Shown: one piece after another, positions 25,734-34,742 of the stretch
How positions within the stretch are numbered: position 1 is the first letter of the stretch
How the letters are laid out: each line of letters opens with the position of its first letter
Assembly (NCBI GenBank): GCA_964516435.1
Contig: CAZEZP010000065.1
Span: forward strand, 15,026 to 79,025
DNA length: 64,000 bases
Reading direction: 5' to 3'
Source of the DNA: HGW-17 sp964516435
GTDB taxonomy: Bacteria > Myxococcota_A > Polyangia > HGW-17
The notes under the pieces: model-generated
Databases searched by the model: none
What the model saw: only the letters and a program-made list of their open reading frames with translations
What the model was told of the DNA's origin: nothing
Translations under genes and position numbers: made by a program

Positions 25734-26455
25734 TGCGCAGGAACCAGCGTCCCGCGGATGCGATGCGGCCCATCGCCATCGAGTGCGGTTACCAGAAGGG
25801 ACCGGCTGGAAGTGTGCTCATTTCCACCGGGGACACCCGTGTGTGCTGCGCTGCGACGGTGGAAAACAAGGTGCCGCCATGGTTCCCGAAGGATCGCGCC
25901 GGCGGCTGGATCACGGCCGAATACGCCATGCTTCCGGGGTCCACGCTGACGCGCTCCGGGCGCACGCGACGCGGCCGCGAGGAGGAGATCCAGCGCCTGG
26001 TGGGCCGTTCCCTGCGGGCTTCGGTAGACCTCTTCCGACTGCCGCCCTGCACGATCACGGTGGACTGCGACGTCATCCAGGCCGATGCCGGCACCCGTTG
26101 CGCCTCCATCACCGGTGGGTTCGTCGCGCTCGTGCTGGCGCTCGAGACCCTGCGCCGCCAGGGGCACATCGCGGCGCTTCCTCCCCTGAGGGCGGTGTGC
26201 GCCTGCTCCGCGGTCATCCTCACGGGGGAACCGCTTCTGGATCCCGATTACGCGGAGGATTCGTCTGCGGAGGTGGATATGAACTTCGTGTTCACGCAGG
26301 GAATGGAACTGGTGGAGATCCAGGGAACCGCCGAAGGCGCTCCCTTTTCCTTCGAGCAACTGGCCCGCCTGCACGAACTTGCCCGCCGCGGCGCCATGGA
26401 ATGTTTCGCGGCCCAGCGGGCGGCCCTGGGTACGCTCATGCCGGAAGAGGCGTGA
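25724..26455 (+). CDS. rph: ribonuclease PH
   Basis: RNase PH is a phosphate-dependent 3'-5' exoribonuclease that trims tRNA 3' ends. The 243-residue protein has the expected landmarks: GDTRVCCAATVE, the RGREEEIQRLVGRSLRA helix, DVIQADAGTRCASITG and the DSSAEVDMNFV segment with the active-site acidic residue. The length is standard. AGGA lies 7 bases before the ATG. It overlaps the VanZ-like gene; a non-canonical dITP pyrophosphatase partner, often adjacent to rph, is not present. Confidence 0.96.
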   Translation: MQLMRRNQRPADAMRPIAIECGYQKGPAGSVLISTGDTRVCCAATVENKVPPWFPKDRAGGWITAEYAMLPGSTLTRSGRTRRGREEEIQRLVGRSLRASVDLFRLPPCTITVDCDVIQADAGTRCASITGGFVALVLALETLRRQGHIAALPPLRAVCACSAVILTGEPLLDPDYAEDSSAEVDMNFVFTQGMELVEIQGTAEGAPFSFEQLARLHELARRGAMECFAAQRAALGTLMPEEA

Positions 26456-26457
26456 TT

Positions 26458-26486
26458 TTGCGCGCTGGCCAGGCGTGGTCTTTACT
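26458..26486 (+). promoter_or_regulatory. possible promoter for the prolyl oligopeptidase gene
   Basis: TTGCGC (26458-26463) and TTTACT (26481-26486) are 17 bases apart in the 59-base gap between rph and the peptidase gene, giving a start near 26493. The match is moderate. Confidence 0.4.
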
Positions 26487-26514
26487 TTCCGGACGTTTTT
26501 GGTACGTTGGCGCG

Positions 26515-28752
26515 ATGAAATTGCCGTCCCTTTTTCGGTTCGCTTTCGTTTTTTTCAATGTTTTCATGATGTTGCATGCTTTTTCCTGCACCCGTCCAAA
26601 ACGGGTGGAGCCGCCGTCCGCCACCGTCCGGGAGGATAGCGTCCCGCCGCTGGCGCGCCCCGCGGCCGCTCCGGTCGAAACAGCGCATCCCTTCGATCCG
26701 TTTCCCGCCCGCCGGGAGGAGGTGGTGGAAAAACTGCATGGGGAGTCCGTCGCCGACCCGTACCGCTGGCTGGAGGACGCCTCCCGTCCGGACGTGCAGG
26801 AATGGCTTGCCCGGCAGGATGCCCATGCCCGCCGCTTCCTGGCGGAACTGCCGGACCGGGACGCCCTGGCGCGGCGGCTGGCGGAACTCTCCTATGTGGA
26901 CTGGATCGGGCCGCCCGTGCGCCGCGGCACACGCTACTTTTTCCCGCGCCGCCATGCCGACCGCGAGAAGACCGTGTACTACTGGCAGGAAGGAGTGCGC
27001 GGCGAGCCCCGCGTGCTGCTGGATCCCAACACGCTCAGTTCCGATGGCGCCATCGCCGTCAAGGGCGTGTTCCCGTCGCACGATGGGAGGACTGTGGCAT
27101 ACCTGGTCAGCGTGAACAATGCGGATCATGCCACGCTGCGCGTCATGGATGTGGCCACCGGAAAACCCTACGAGAAGGACGTCATCGAAGGCGCCCGTTA
27201 TGCCCAGCCCTCGTGGGACGAGACCGGGAAGGGCTTCTACTACACCCGCATTCCCATGGATCCATCCATCCCTGCGATGGATCTGCCGGGACATGCCGCC
27301 GTGTATTACCACCGGCTGGGAACCGACCCGCGCGAGGACAGGCTCGTGCGCGAGAAGACGGGGGATCCGCGCACCTTCATCCAGGCGGAGGTGTCCCGCG
27401 ACGGCCGCTATCTGCTGCTGTTCATCCAGTTCGGGTGGACCAACGTGGACGTCTACTTCCAGGATCTGCGCGCCCGAAAGCCCCAGTGGACGCCTTTGGC
27501 CGTGGGGACCGGCGCCATGTATTCCGTGATCGCGCACCGCGGCCGATTCTACGTACTCACCAATCACGAGGCGCCCAACTACCGGGTGTTCAAGGTGGAC
27601 CCGGGCCGGCCCCTGCGTGCGGACTGGAAGGAAATCATTCCCCAGCGTTCCGATGCCGTCATCGACGACATGGCCATCGTGGGAAACCACCTGGCGATCT
27701 CGATGCTGGTCAAGGCTTCCTCGCGGCTGGCGGTGGCGGACCTGGATGGAAAGACCGTGCGCGAACTGGAACTGCCCGGCATTGGAACCACCGGTGGGCT
27801 CGTGGGACATCCGGACGACGACCGCGCGTTTTTCAGTTTTTCTTCCTTCACGCAGCCGCCCGTGGTGTATGAGACATCCGTAAAGACATTGAAATCCAAG
27901 GTGTTTTTCCAGGTTCAACTGCCATTCGACCCAGCACCCTGGACGACCACGCAGGTGATCTATCCATCGAAAGATGGCACGCAGGTGACCATGTTCCTCA
28001 TCCACCGCAGGGACATGCAGGCCGATGGGAAGACGCCATTCTTGCTGTACGGGTACGGCGGCTTCAACGTGAGCCTGACGCCCCAGTTCTCGGCTTCGCG
28101 CATGGTGTGGCTGGAGGCCGGCGGCGCCATCGCCATTCCCAATTTGCGCGGCGGCGGCGAATACGGCGAGTCCTGGCACCGCGCGGGCATGCTGGGAAAC
28201 AAGCAGAACGTGTTCGACGATTTCATCGTGGCCGCGGAGTACCTGATTCGCAACAATTACACCCGCCCGGAGAGGCTGGCCATCCAGGGCGGTTCCAACG
28301 GCGGGCTGCTGGTGGGAGCCACCATGGTGCAGCGCCCCGAGCTCTTCCGGGCCGTTTCCTGCCACGTGCCCCTGCTGGACATGGTGCGCTACCACCGGTT
28401 CGGGTCCGGGAAGACCTGGATTTCCGAGTATGGTTCGGCCGATGATCCGGAGCAGTTCCGCTTCCTGTACGCCTATTCGCCGTACCACCGCGTGAAGGCG
28501 GGGGTGAAATATCCATCGCTCCTGATGATGACGGCCGACAGCGACGACCGTGTGGACCCGATGCACGCGCGCAAGTTCACGGCGGCCGTTCTGCATGCCT
28601 CCGCTTCCGCGAACCCGGTGCTCCTGCGCATGGAGACCCGGGCGGGGCACGGCGGCGGCGACATGGTGAAGAAGCGCATCGAGAGCACGGTGGACGAATA
28701 TGCGTTCCTGTTCCATCAACTGGGCATGCGCTTTTCCGGGAGGCGGCCATGA
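26515..28752 (+). CDS. prolyl oligopeptidase family S9A lipoprotein
   Basis: The 745-residue product is a prolyl oligopeptidase, a serine peptidase cutting after proline in short peptides. The N-terminus has a lipoprotein signal (long hydrophobic run, then HAFSC) and a Pro-rich linker, so the enzyme is probably tethered in the envelope. Residues about 65-130 match the S9A N-terminal extension (VADPYRWLEDASRPDVQEW), about 130-480 the seven-bladed propeller, and the rest the hydrolase: GGSNGG with Ser594, TADSDDRVDP with the aspartate, and RAGHGGG with His712. The triad looks complete. No ribosome-binding site is obvious. The next gene overlaps by ATGA. Confidence 0.93.
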   Translation: MKLPSLFRFAFVFFNVFMMLHAFSCTRPKRVEPPSATVREDSVPPLARPAAAPVETAHPFDPFPARREEVVEKLHGESVADPYRWLEDASRPDVQEWLARQDAHARRFLAELPDRDALARRLAELSYVDWIGPPVRRGTRYFFPRRHADREKTVYYWQEGVRGEPRVLLDPNTLSSDGAIAVKGVFPSHDGRTVAYLVSVNNADHATLRVMDVATGKPYEKDVIEGARYAQPSWDETGKGFYYTRIPMDPSIPAMDLPGHAAVYYHRLGTDPREDRLVREKTGDPRTFIQAEVSRDGRYLLLFIQFGWTNVDVYFQDLRARKPQWTPLAVGTGAMYSVIAHRGRFYVLTNHEAPNYRVFKVDPGRPLRADWKEIIPQRSDAVIDDMAIVGNHLAISMLVKASSRLAVADLDGKTVRELELPGIGTTGGLVGHPDDDRAFFSFSSFTQPPVVYETSVKTLKSKVFFQVQLPFDPAPWTTTQVIYPSKDGTQVTMFLIHRRDMQADGKTPFLLYGYGGFNVSLTPQFSASRMVWLEAGGAIAIPNLRGGGEYGESWHRAGMLGNKQNVFDDFIVAAEYLIRNNYTRPERLAIQGGSNGGLLVGATMVQRPELFRAVSCHVPLLDMVRYHRFGSGKTWISEYGSADDPEQFRFLYAYSPYHRVKAGVKYPSLLMMTADSDDRVDPMHARKFTAAVLHASASANPVLLRMETRAGHGGGDMVKKRIESTVDEYAFLFHQLGMRFSGRRP

Positions 28753-29255
28753 AACCTCCCTACGTTCCACGCAAGGACAAACCGGTTTCTCCACGCATCG
28801 CCCGTTTGGCCGAGCAGGGCCTGGCGCTTTCGGAAAAGACCCAGGACTGGCTCAGCGGCGGCTATTCCGCAAGCCCGTGGGACGACGAGATCCGCGGCGA
28901 ACTGTTTTCGGGATTTCCCATCCTGCCGTTGATGGCGCTGCAGGGGTACCTGGAAAAGGTGCGCCGGCTCATGGACAACGTGCTCAATCACGCGGATTTC
29001 ACGGGCAACCAGAAACTGCACGAGGAAGTGGAGCATACCTGGCAGACGCTCCAGGAAGAGGTGGATGAACTGGCCATGCATCTGTACGTGGCCACGTTCG
29101 AATTCGACCCTTCCAATGCCTTCAAGGGAGCGCTCAAGGCCGTGGCCATCCTGCACAAGTTCCGGGTGCTGCTGCCCGACGAGGCCGAAAGCCTCTCCAA
29201 ACTGGGCGACAACATCCAGAACTATCTGAACGCCGTGCATCCGCAGCCGGATTGA
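28749..29255 (+). CDS. small helical protein of unknown function
   Basis: The 168-residue product has no signal peptide or membrane segment and looks entirely alpha-helical: PRIARLAEQGLALSEKTQDW, then LMALQGYLEKVRRLMDNVLNH, EEVEHTWQTLQEEVDELAMHL and FKGALKAVAILHKFRVLLPDE. Heptad-like spacing suggests helix bundles or coiled-coil pairing. No family is recognised. The ATG overlaps the peptidase stop (ATGA), so it is made together with that enzyme; it could be an unrelated cytoplasmic passenger because the peptidase is exported. Confidence 0.75.
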   Translation: MKPPYVPRKDKPVSPRIARLAEQGLALSEKTQDWLSGGYSASPWDDEIRGELFSGFPILPLMALQGYLEKVRRLMDNVLNHADFTGNQKLHEEVEHTWQTLQEEVDELAMHLYVATFEFDPSNAFKGALKAVAILHKFRVLLPDEAESLSKLGDNIQNYLNAVHPQPD

Positions 29256-29354
29256 TGGCGCCGCGGCCGCCACGGGAGAATCCGGTTCTCCGGGATTGGG
29301 AAGGCCGTCCCGGGAAGAGCGTTTTTTTTCATCGCCAGCGAGAATAAGATCTTC

Positions 29355-29383
29355 TTGCCAAAAAAAAATGGGATGCATACAAT
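29355..29383 (+). promoter_or_regulatory. sigma-70-type promoter for the triple DsbA-like gene
   Basis: TTGCCA (29355-29360) and TACAAT (29378-29383) are separated by 17 bases, each one mismatch from consensus. Transcription would start near 29390, giving a leader of about 70 bases that can fold through the repeated GCCGG segments. A GGAGAA-TCCGG-TTCTCC hairpin at 29275-29291 lies between the preceding stop and this promoter. Confidence 0.6.
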
Positions 29384-29462
29384 GCCCCAGCTCGAACCTC
29401 TCTGCAGGCCGGTCCCGCCGGTCGTGCAGATCGTGCCGGTTGCATGCGGGAAGGAGATGGAC

Positions 29463-32000
29463 ATGACGGAGACTCGCGACGAAAACGAAAAGAAGGAAAC
29501 CTCCGGGGAAACCCCGAAAAAGGAGGAGACGAAGCGGGAAAGCCGGGAAGTGAGGGCGGCGGGAAAGACCTATGCCGTGGAGAAGCCCGCGCAGGAGGCG
29601 CAGGGTTCTCAGGTTTCCCTGGCCACCGCCATCATGCTCATGGTGCTGACCTTTGGCGCCGGCCTCGTGCTGGGCGGCTTCTTCCTGCGGCTGGGCGGCG
29701 GCGGGGGCGACGAGACGCGCCGGACCGGCGCTGCCATGGCGCCTCAGGCCACGAGCGTGCGCCTGAAGATGGACATCCCCGCGGACGCGCCGTTCATCGG
29801 GCCCGCGGATGCGCCTGTGACCATCGCCGTGTTCGATGATTTCCAGTGCCCCTGGTGCGAGAAGGCCTCGCGCGTCATCGACCGCGTGCTCAAAGCCTTT
29901 CCCAACGACGTGCGCTTCGTGATGGTGTACTTCCCGCTGGAGCAACTGCATCCGCAGGCCCACATGGCCGCCGAGGCCGCCCATGAAGCGGCCGCGCAGG
30001 GGAAATTCAAGCAGATGCACGACATCATCTTCTCCAACCAGCGCTCCGTCAGCAGGGAAAGCCTGGAGAAATGGGCGGCGCAGGCGGGGCTGGACGTGAA
30101 CCGCTTCAAGGACGCCATGGATCGGGGCATCCACAGGGAAGTGGTGCAGCGGCACATGTCCCTGGGACGCGGCCTGGGCGTACGCGGCACTCCCACCATC
30201 CTCATCAATGGCCGCCGCTTCAACATGACGCGCGACATGGACAAGAACTTCGAGGTGATGCAGTCCATCGTCAAGGAAGAGCTCGACACCATCCGGCAGA
30301 AGAACATTCCCCGCGGCCAGGCGTGGAAGGTGCTGACGGCCGATGGCGTGGCCACGCTGGACCAGATGGTTTCGGGGCCTCAGGCGCGCCCGGGCGAAGC
30401 CGGCAAGGACATGCCGGCCCGCGCCGCCCGCCGCGAGGTGGATCCCAACGTGGCCTACAATCCCTCCGACGCCTGGAAGGGCGATCCGAAGGCGCTCGTC
30501 ACCATCGTGGAGTTCAGCGACTACCAGTGCCCGCACTGCAAAAAGGCCGAGGACGTCATGGAGCAGGTGCTCGCGGCCTATCCGACGGGCGTGCGCATCG
30601 TCTTCATGAACAATCCGCTGCGGTTCCACCCGCAGGCCATGCCGGCGGCCGTGGCGGCACTGGAAGTCAAGGCGCAGAAGGGACTGGATGCCTACTGGGC
30701 CTTCCATAAGAAACTTTTCGAGAACCAGCAGGATATTTCTCCGGAAAACCTGGAGAAATGGCTGGCCGAGGCGGGCGTGGACCTGGCAAAATACAAGGCG
30801 GCCGTGGACAACAAGACCCATGAAGCCACGATCCAGCGCCATCAGGGACTGGCACTCAAATTCGGCGCGCGGGGGACGCCCGCGTTCTTCGTCAATGGAT
30901 ATTTCCTTTCCGGGGCCCGTCCGCTGGAACAGTTCAAGGCCGTCATCGACCGGGAAATGGAAAAAGCCAGGAAGGCCATCGAAGAAGGCAAGGCTACGGC
31001 GGAAAATTACTATGCGTTCCTGATGTCCACGGCCGAGCCGCAGGTGAAATGGATCGGCGGCAATGATGGGCAGCAGTCCCAGGCGCGCCGTCCCATGCGC
31101 CCCCGCCTGGATGCCACCAAGGTGTACCGGGTGTGGCCGGAAGGCGGCATGGACGAATTCAAAAAGATTCCGTATTTCGGCGATCCCAAGGCTCCGGTTG
31201 TGGTGATGATGGCACTGGACATCGAGTGTCCGTGGTGCGAGAAGCTCATGCCCACGCTGGACGAACTGCTGGAAGGCACGCCCCTTCCTCCGGGAACGGC
31301 GCCGGGCCCGGATCACTTCGCCGGCTACAAGACCGGGGTGCGCTTCATGCTGCTGCATTTCCCGCTGCCGTTCCACAAGAACGCCTCGCTGGCCCACCAG
31401 GCGGCCCAGGAGGTGTTCGAGCAGAAGGGGCCGGAAGCCTTCCGGAATTTCCTGAAGAAATGCTTCCAGAATCAGCGTGCGCTGCAGCGCGCCAACCTGG
31501 AGGCCTGGGCCCAGGAACTGGGGGTGAACATGGCCCGCTTCAGGGAAGCCCTGGACAAGGAAACGCACAAGGCTTTCATCGAAAAACTGCAGCAGATGGG
31601 ACGCGCCGTGGGCGTCCAGGGGACTCCGGCCATCTATGTCAACGGGAAATTCCTGCTCGGGCGCGGCATGCCCATCTTCCGCAAGGCCATCGACGATGCC
31701 CGCACGGAAGCCGAAGCCCTCATGAAGAAAGGCATCGCGCCTGAAAAGGTGTACGAGGAAATCATGAAGACGGCCGAACCCAAGGCCATCTGGATCCAGC
31801 CCGAAGAGAACGGCGGCAATGCGCCTCCGCCGGTGCAGATCCAGAAGATCGAGGGACCCACCGCAGCGCCCGGACAACTGCCGGGAAGCAACATCCCTGT
31901 GGGCGCTCCCCGTCCGCCCGTTCCGCCCCGCGTGCTCAACATCCAGCCCAAGACGTTCAACGGCCCGGTCCCCCCGACGCCTCCCGCCATGAATCCCTGA
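29463..32000 (+). CDS. membrane-anchored protein with three DsbA-like thioredoxin domains
   Basis: The 845-residue product has a charged cytoplasmic N-terminus, one helix (about residues 54-76, ATAIMLMVLTFGAGLVLGGF) and three consecutive DsbA/thioredoxin-like domains outside. Active sites are FQCPWCEK near 129, YQCPHCKK near 355 and IECPWCEK near 588. Each is followed by a helical insertion with LEKWA or LEAWAQ, and by a cis-proline loop (RGTPTI, RGTPAF, QGTPAI). The last 60 residues are Pro-rich. All six redox cysteines are present. It should catalyse thiol-disulfide exchange or move electrons between domains. GGAG lies 6 bases before the ATG. No dsbB or dsbD partner is seen in the window. 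Confidence 0.9.
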   Translation: MTETRDENEKKETSGETPKKEETKRESREVRAAGKTYAVEKPAQEAQGSQVSLATAIMLMVLTFGAGLVLGGFFLRLGGGGGDETRRTGAAMAPQATSVRLKMDIPADAPFIGPADAPVTIAVFDDFQCPWCEKASRVIDRVLKAFPNDVRFVMVYFPLEQLHPQAHMAAEAAHEAAAQGKFKQMHDIIFSNQRSVSRESLEKWAAQAGLDVNRFKDAMDRGIHREVVQRHMSLGRGLGVRGTPTILINGRRFNMTRDMDKNFEVMQSIVKEELDTIRQKNIPRGQAWKVLTADGVATLDQMVSGPQARPGEAGKDMPARAARREVDPNVAYNPSDAWKGDPKALVTIVEFSDYQCPHCKKAEDVMEQVLAAYPTGVRIVFMNNPLRFHPQAMPAAVAALEVKAQKGLDAYWAFHKKLFENQQDISPENLEKWLAEAGVDLAKYKAAVDNKTHEATIQRHQGLALKFGARGTPAFFVNGYFLSGARPLEQFKAVIDREMEKARKAIEEGKATAENYYAFLMSTAEPQVKWIGGNDGQQSQARRPMRPRLDATKVYRVWPEGGMDEFKKIPYFGDPKAPVVVMMALDIECPWCEKLMPTLDELLEGTPLPPGTAPGPDHFAGYKTGVRFMLLHFPLPFHKNASLAHQAAQEVFEQKGPEAFRNFLKKCFQNQRALQRANLEAWAQELGVNMARFREALDKETHKAFIEKLQQMGRAVGVQGTPAIYVNGKFLLGRGMPIFRKAIDDARTEAEALMKKGIAPEKVYEEIMKTAEPKAIWIQPEENGGNAPPPVQIQKIEGPTAAPGQLPGSNIPVGAPRPPVPPRVLNIQPKTFNGPVPPTPPAMNP

Positions 32001-32049
32001 CGATTTCAAAAAGTTCCCATAGAGGGAATTCGCCTTCACTCCGAGGCTT

Positions 32050-32068
32050 CTTTCCACGCGGAAAGTTT
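32050..32068 (+). terminator. possible weak terminator after the triple DsbA-like gene
   Basis: CTTTCC-ACGC-GGAAAG forms a 6-bp stem (32050-32065) followed by TTT. The T-run is short, so termination would be partial. It lies 50 bases past the stop codon. Confidence 0.3.
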
Positions 32069-32173
32069 GTCGAGTGCAGCCGGGGCAAAGGGGCTCGGTT
32101 CGCATTTTCAAAAAACTGATTGGAACCCCGTAAAAAACCAAAAGCCGCCCGCATGGTTTCTGCAAGTTTTTTC

Positions 32174-32202
32174 TTGACGCATTTTTTCTCTTCCCATACC
32201 GT
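32174..32202 (+). promoter_or_regulatory. sigma-70-type promoter for the pseudokinase-kinase gene
   Basis: TTGACG (32174-32179) and TACCGT (32197-32202) are 17 bases apart, with a T-rich spacer. The predicted start is near 32209, 24 bases before the ATG. Confidence 0.55.
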
Positions 32203-32232
32203 TTTGAAGTCTTCTTTTCCAAGAGGAACGCG

Positions 32233-34731
32233 ATGCCGTTTCTGGAGCCTTTCATCCTGGGCGATCATTTGTTCGTGGAGCAACTGGGCAGCAAGCCCAC
32301 CTATGTGATCCACCGTACGATCCATCTGTCCGAGTCACGTTTCTCCTCTTTCTACGCCTTCAAGAACGTGAATCCCACGGCATCCCACCCCGATGCCCTC
32401 ACCCGGGATTTGCGGCGCGAATCCGTGACGCTGGAATTCCTGGAGAGTGACGCCATTCCCCGCATGCACGGCTTTGGCCTGGTGCAGGGGTGCGGCTACA
32501 TGATCACCGAGTACATCTGGGGCAAGAACCTTCTCCAGGTGCTGCGGGAACTGGCCTCCTACCAGCGCATGCTTTCCCTGGACTACGCGCTGCACATCGC
32601 GTGCGAGGCGAGCCGGGTGCTGGAGGATGCCCACTTCCGGCAGGGCGCCGATTTCCCGGAAGGAGTGCTGCACGGCGGGCTGGGGCCCCGCGGCATCGTC
32701 CTGGCCTACACGGGCGACCTGCACGTGCTCGGATTCGGCGCGCCCGTGCAGCAGGTCACCCGCGGCACCTGGAAGCAGTTCGAATTCCGCAACCTGTCGT
32801 ACCTGTCCCCGGAGCAGGTGAACGGGGACGCCATCTCGCATCGCTCCGACATCTTCTCGCTGGGATGCATCCTCTACGAGATGCTCACCGGCATGCCGCC
32901 ATTCCTCGAGAAGACGCCGGAAAAGGTGATTCGCCGCATCTCCCGGTGCTCGTTTTCCGAACCGCGTGCGGTCAATCCCGCCATTCCGAAGGAAGTGCAG
33001 GACGTCGTGATGCGCGCCCTGGCGCCGTATCCGGCCGACCGGCATCCGAATGCGGCCGCGCTGCGGGAAGATCTGGAGCGGCTTCTGCTGCGCGTGTCGC
33101 CGGATTTTTCGTCCGACCATGTGCGCAAACTCCTGCGCGGGCTTTTCGAGCGCGAAATCATTGAGGAAATCAAGCATTTCGGAAAACTCTCCGACGGGGT
33201 TCCCACCCAGTTCCGCCCGCTCGTCAAGAGCATTCCGCGCGTGATGTTCGAATGGATCTGCAGCGGCTCCTCCCTGCGGGAGAAATGGGACACGCCCGAT
33301 TTGCGCCGCTATGTGACGCCATCTCCCGCATCGTCTCCGTCCTCGTCGTCCGCCTCGCAGACGGGGAGTTCGCCCAGGATGCAGGTGCCGCGAAGCCGCA
33401 TGGCGAAATCGGCCGCCCGGGAAGCTTTTCCGACGCCTCCTGAACCGGATCCGCCGAAATCCCCGGTGCGCCTCGAGCCCGAACCTGAACCGCCCGCGCC
33501 CGAACCTCCTCCTCCTCCTCCTCCCGATCTGGAGCCCATGTGCGATCTGTCCACGGCGATCGCCACGTTCGACCGGATCGATTCCATGAAGAACCCGCTG
33601 CGCAAGTCGGATTCCTTCTTCGAGGTGGAGGATTCCGTCCTGGTGGAGACGCCGCATCCGGTCTGCATCGTTCCCGTGCGCGTGGCCGGGGAGCCCGGTC
33701 TGGCTTATGGCGTGGGAGAGGCCGACGAATGCGAGCAGAAGACCAATGTTCTGGGTTCGGTCACCCATGCGTCCGCCGTGGCGCCTTCCGAAGCCGATCC
33801 CCATGCGCAGAGCACGAAGGTGGCGCCGCCGGACCAGTATCCGCCGCCGTCCGAAGGACTGGTGGATGCCCAGCAGGAACGCGCCCGCTGGGTCGGCCGC
33901 CAGTTCGGCGAATACGTCGCCGTGGGTATCCTGGGCTGGGGCGGCATGGGAACGGTGTACGACGGCATCCAGCCCACCATCGGCAAGGAAGTCGCCATCA
34001 AGGTGCTCAATCCGGCCCTGTGCACGGACCCCGTGATGGTGCAGCGATTCCTGACCGAAGCCCGCGCCGTGAATTCCATCGCCAATCCCAACATCATCGA
34101 CATCTTCGCTTTCGGGACCATCGACGGCGAGTACCACTACTTCGTGATGGAGAAACTGCATGGCATCTCGCTGGCCGCCTATGAATTGAAGCATCCGGTG
34201 GTGTCCTTCGCCACGGCCCACGAGATCATGGCGCAGGTGTTTTCCGCCATGGAAGCCGCGCACGCCAAGGGCATCGTGCACCGCGATCTCAAGCCGGACA
34301 ACATCTATCTCGAGAAGCGCCCCCTGTACGACCACTACGTGAAGATCCTGGATTTCGGGATCGCCAAGTTCACGCAGGGAGCGCAGCGCCAGGCCATCAC
34401 CAAGGCCGGAACGCCCATCGGAACGCCGCTGTACATGAGTCCCGAGCAATGCCAGGGACTCGAGGTGTCGGCTCCCAGCGACATCTATTCGCTGGGCGTG
34501 ATCCTCTACGAGATGTTCACGGGGAAACTGCCTTTCCTCAAGAAATCCTACCTCGAGATGATGCTGGCCCACATCCACGAGCCGCCGCCGCCGCCATCCC
34601 GATGGCTGCCCATGGATTCCGAACTGGAGCGCATCATCCTGTGGTGCCTGGAAAAAGACCCGAAACGCCGGCCGCAGTCCATCCGGGAACTGTCCGAGCG
34701 CCTGCTGCCCTGGCTCAAGAGGAATGCCTGA
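32233..34731 (+). CDS. tandem pseudokinase-Ser/Thr kinase fusion
   Basis: The 832-residue soluble protein contains two Hanks-type kinase domains. In the first (about residues 8-295) the HRDxKPxN catalytic loop reads HGGLGPRG (147-154) and DFG reads GFG (167-169), so proton-acceptor Asp and metal-binding Asp are missing; SPEQ and DIFSLGCILYEMLTG are kept. A Ser- and Pro/Glu-rich linker (about 360-440) follows. The second domain (about 558-830) is complete: GWGGMGTVYDG, VAIKVL, HRDLKPDNIYL (Asp685), DFGIAKF (707) and SPEQ. No membrane helix is found. The dead domain may regulate the active one. GAGGAACGCG precedes the ATG. An FHA-domain gene starts 11 bases downstream. Confidence 0.92.
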   Translation: MPFLEPFILGDHLFVEQLGSKPTYVIHRTIHLSESRFSSFYAFKNVNPTASHPDALTRDLRRESVTLEFLESDAIPRMHGFGLVQGCGYMITEYIWGKNLLQVLRELASYQRMLSLDYALHIACEASRVLEDAHFRQGADFPEGVLHGGLGPRGIVLAYTGDLHVLGFGAPVQQVTRGTWKQFEFRNLSYLSPEQVNGDAISHRSDIFSLGCILYEMLTGMPPFLEKTPEKVIRRISRCSFSEPRAVNPAIPKEVQDVVMRALAPYPADRHPNAAALREDLERLLLRVSPDFSSDHVRKLLRGLFEREIIEEIKHFGKLSDGVPTQFRPLVKSIPRVMFEWICSGSSLREKWDTPDLRRYVTPSPASSPSSSSASQTGSSPRMQVPRSRMAKSAAREAFPTPPEPDPPKSPVRLEPEPEPPAPEPPPPPPPDLEPMCDLSTAIATFDRIDSMKNPLRKSDSFFEVEDSVLVETPHPVCIVPVRVAGEPGLAYGVGEADECEQKTNVLGSVTHASAVAPSEADPHAQSTKVAPPDQYPPPSEGLVDAQQERARWVGRQFGEYVAVGILGWGGMGTVYDGIQPTIGKEVAIKVLNPALCTDPVMVQRFLTEARAVNSIANPNIIDIFAFGTIDGEYHYFVMEKLHGISLAAYELKHPVVSFATAHEIMAQVFSAMEAAHAKGIVHRDLKPDNIYLEKRPLYDHYVKILDFGIAKFTQGAQRQAITKAGTPIGTPLYMSPEQCQGLEVSAPSDIYSLGVILYEMFTGKLPFLKKSYLEMMLAHIHEPPPPPSRWLPMDSELERIILWCLEKDPKRRPQSIRELSERLLPWLKRNA

Positions 34732-34742
34732 CGGAAGGAACC

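Noticed and set aside
28716..32255. A long antisense frame across the triple DsbA-like gene
   Set aside because: The translated sequence is low-complexity His/Gly/Arg-rich, and the plus strand has a strong homologous gene.
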